Shown here: piece by piece, positions 62,094 to 64,000 of the stretch
Numbering within the stretch: the first letter of the stretch is position 1
Layout of the letters: each line of letters opens with the position of its first letter
From: Poritiphilus flavus
GTDB lineage: Bacteria; Bacteroidota; Bacteroidia; Flavobacteriales; Flavobacteriaceae
DNA: 64,000 nucleotides
Direction of reading: 5' to 3'
NCBI RefSeq assembly: GCF_009901585.1
Contig: NZ_WXYO01000008.1
Coordinates: 371,493 to 435,492, forward strand
The notes under the pieces: model-generated
Database searches by the model: none
Told to the model about the DNA's origin: nothing
Seen by the model: the letters and a program-made list of their open reading frames with translations, nothing else
Translations under genes and position numbers: made by a program

Positions 62094-64000
62094 CTACTGC
62101 TTTGTTTTAAATCTATAATCTTCCAATGCCTTTTCTAAACCGCTTTTGGCAGTTTCTTTAGCCGAGGCGTCTTTGAAATCATTTATCGCTTTGTTGGTAT
62201 TTTGTATGGTCTCTTTTTTATTTTTCAAGTTTTCAACTTTCTTTTTGGATTCTTTCACTGCTTCTTCTCTTGTTGGCCTAGGATTATCGCCAGCGACCCT
62301 TTCCGCCCTGTCAAGTTGTCGTTCAGCAGTCTTAATTTTGTTTTCCTTTACATTTGGAAGATTCACTTTTGGCAGTTCAATATTTTCAAGAAGCGCATCA
62401 GTTGCCATTTCCAATGGATCTACTGTCTTCTTTTTATCAACTATCCCTTGTTTGAGAACATTTCCTCCTGCCGCAGTGGAAGATACAGCTATTGCCTTAT
62501 ACGCCTTGGATACCGAACCAACGGTTTTAATACTTGAAAGGCCACCGGTAGCGGCTCCAGTAGCAGTGGCCAAAAGCAACTTACCACCATCTACATCGGT
62601 TAATGCGTCTCCGAAGCTTTGCCCTTCAACCAAATTGACCGTCACCTGAGTAGCATATTCAACAGCGAACCCTATTACCGCCCCCCAACACCAAGGGCAT
62701 TCTCCATCTGGGTCATTCATATTTGTGGGGTTGTTCCAACTAAAGTTATATGGACTGATATCCACCTGTAGAATATCATCAGCCTTCGGGTCAATTACGC
62801 CCCATCTCCCTAAATCCGACATGTAGTGTCTAGCTCCAAAGTCGTAAGTATTGTATCCTAGGCTTTCATCAAATTCCTGGCCATTGTATTGAAACTTTTT
62901 CGCTATGGAGTTGCCAAAAGTAGAAACATTTGCGTTGTAACCTTTATGAGACAATCCAAAAGGGTAGTAATTCGTTTCCTTGATGATCTCACTGGTTTCA
63001 ATATTCCCATCATTGTTCGCGTCGGTGTAGCTCAATCTTATATTGTCCAGATGATCTTTATATTGGTAAACATAATCATAGCCACCGGAACCATCGGGTT
63101 CTACGTAGCCTTCAGGGTGGTTAAAGAATTGTAGGTTACCCTTCTCATAGATATAGTTCCCCGCATAATCAGTTGTCACAGAACTTACCGACGGTTGTTC
63201 CACTACCTTGCGTAGTTTTACCCCCGTGGCGTCATAAATATATTTAATCTTTTTCTGATCACTGTTATCAAACTTTATTTGTATAGGTAGGTTTAAGTGG
63301 TTATACGTGATCCCATCTGCACTGCTGGTACCAATGCCTTTGTTCAGGTCGCGGACCATGTTGCCATTAGCATCATACCAATAATCCTGGTTGTCTGCAG
63401 TGCTGTCCTTAAAGCCGTATACCGCATGGCCGCTATCCTTTACCCTGGTCAGTTTATTACCGCTGTCGTAGTAGTATTCCAACTTGTCCATATGGCTTAA
63501 AACTGTGGCGTCGGCATTGTACTGTCCCCTGCGGTTGAGGGTCAGGATATTACCGTTCTTGTCATAGGTAACCCCATAGAGACGGTAATTCATGTTTGTG
63601 CTGTTGTCTATGGCTCCGGTAATACGGTTTAAGGCATCATAGCTGTAGCGGTACCAGCGTAAGGTATTGTCGTTGGCCGTTTTCCAGGCGGTTTCCGCGA
63701 TATTGCCATTGTAAAGGGACGCTCCTCCGTATTGGGTGTCATTGTAATTGATCCCAAAAGCGAACAGATCACTGCCCATACTGGAAGGATCGTTGATCTG
63801 TTTGAGCCAACCCCGGACATTGTAGCTATAGTCTACTACTTGTAGCGGAGAGGCCGCCGTATTGCCCACCTGTTTTTTGACCAGTTGCCCCAGACCGTCG
63901 TAGGTGTTGTGTGCCAACAGCTCGGTATGGCTGCCCAGGGTCTGTTCTTGTTTTAAGAGCCTGCCCAAAGCATCGTAGGTAAAGGTATCGGTGGTTACAA
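62094..64000 (-). CDS. Rhs repeat protein, 3' part (runs off the window)
   Basis: The frame is open through base 64000, so only the C-terminal 635 or so codons are seen. It has YD repeats (YSYNVRGWLKQINDP, YRYSYDALNRITGAIDN and YWYDANGNMVRDLNKG), the core closure GGYDYVYQYKDHLDNIRLSY, NYYPFGLSHKGYN, LGRWGVIDPKADDILQ and NPTNMNDPDGECPWCWG. After the DPDG boundary come a Gly/Ala-rich membrane-like stretch (about 455-505 in the visible part) and a Lys- and Glu-rich helical C-terminus. The toxin type is not recognised. The internal TTG at 63968 is not the real start. Confidence 0.85.
   Translation of the reverse strand, partial: VTTDTFTYDALGRLLKQEQTLGSHTELLAHNTYDGLGQLVKKQVGNTAASPLQVVDYSYNVRGWLKQINDPSSMGSDLFAFGINYNDTQYGGASLYNGNIAETAWKTANDNTLRWYRYSYDALNRITGAIDNSTNMNYRLYGVTYDKNGNILTLNRRGQYNADATVLSHMDKLEYYYDSGNKLTRVKDSGHAVYGFKDSTADNQDYWYDANGNMVRDLNKGIGTSSADGITYNHLNLPIQIKFDNSDQKKIKYIYDATGVKLRKVVEQPSVSSVTTDYAGNYIYEKGNLQFFNHPEGYVEPDGSGGYDYVYQYKDHLDNIRLSYTDANNDGNIETSEIIKETNYYPFGLSHKGYNANVSTFGNSIAKKFQYNGQEFDESLGYNTYDFGARHYMSDLGRWGVIDPKADDILQVDISPYNFSWNNPTNMNDPDGECPWCWGAVIGFAVEYATQVTVNLVEGQSFGDALTDVDGGKLLLATATGAATGGLSSIKTVGSVSKAYKAIAVSSTAAGGNVLKQGIVDKKKTVDPLEMATDALLENIELPKVNLPNVKENKIKTAERQLDRAERVAGDNPRPTREEAVKESKKKVENLKNKKETIQNTNKAINDFKDASAKETAKSGLEKALEDYRFKTKQ

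Noticed and set aside
63966..63968. TTG at 63968 as the start of the Rhs gene
   Set aside because: The frame stays open to the end of the window with Rhs-like sequence (TTDTFTYDALGRL), so the real start is outside.

Overview
The window looks like a chromosome segment of a marine member of the Flavobacteriaceae (Bacteroidota). Pointers are a complete Na+-translocating NADH:quinone reductase operon, a type IX secretion (T9SS) plug protein, gliding-motility-type C-terminal sorting domains, the small DUF6747-type protein, and repeated TAnnTTTG motifs (the Bacteroidota -7 promoter element) just upstream of genes. Family assignments come from reading the proteins; no database search was run.

Layout. 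1-20.1 kb is ordinary housekeeping and accessory content, mostly on the minus strand: small membrane proteins, a His-rich periplasmic protein paired with a HupE/UreJ transporter (1.5-3.5 kb), a beta-lactamase-fold lipoprotein with a decayed SDR dehydrogenase beside it, a GIY-YIG protein, methyltransferases, a CPBP protease, a Crp-like regulator, delta-1-pyrroline-5-carboxylate dehydrogenase (pruA), apaG, DUF3667 and the T9SS plug protein. Three intergenic blocks here (9.7-9.95, 11.3-11.9 and 16.7-17.25 kb) are composite repeats built from CAGTNNN heptamers, a 26-nt imperfect hairpin and a GTCGAG-type palindrome.

20.2-27.8 kb holds nqrABCDEF, a small conserved gene and apbE, whose product attaches FMN to NqrB and NqrC. 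27.8-34.6 kb has a methyltransferase, map, a bestrophin-like channel, gpmI, an ankyrin protein, the small DUF6747-type gene and two peptidases.

34.8-45.0 kb is the most striking stretch: two tandem, paralogous two-gene modules on the minus strand. Each pairs a long secreted stalk protein (one collagen-like with a C1q-like head, one with beta-rich repeats and a coiled-coil end) with a 385-residue protein carrying a gliding-motility-type C-terminal domain. The stalk proteins share an N-terminal domain but have unrelated stalks. Divergent to them lie two paralogous carboxypeptidase-regulatory-domain-like genes and a DUF6702 gene.

47.4-59.3 kb carries an M1 aminopeptidase, a TatA-like protein, PAP2 phosphatase, an O-methyltransferase, kynureninase and kynurenine 3-monooxygenase (with an AraC regulator and an MFS transporter between them), a ClpP paralogue and a truncated sigma factor.

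59.3-64.0 kb starts with a repeat-rich intergenic region and continues into an Rhs polymorphic-toxin locus on the minus strand that runs off the window: the main Rhs protein with a toxin-like end of unknown type, a membrane protein placed as its immunity gene, an orphan Rhs C-terminal cassette ending in a GIY-YIG-type nuclease domain, and an Imm26-like immunity protein. No tRNA, rRNA, CRISPR array or intact insertion sequence was seen.
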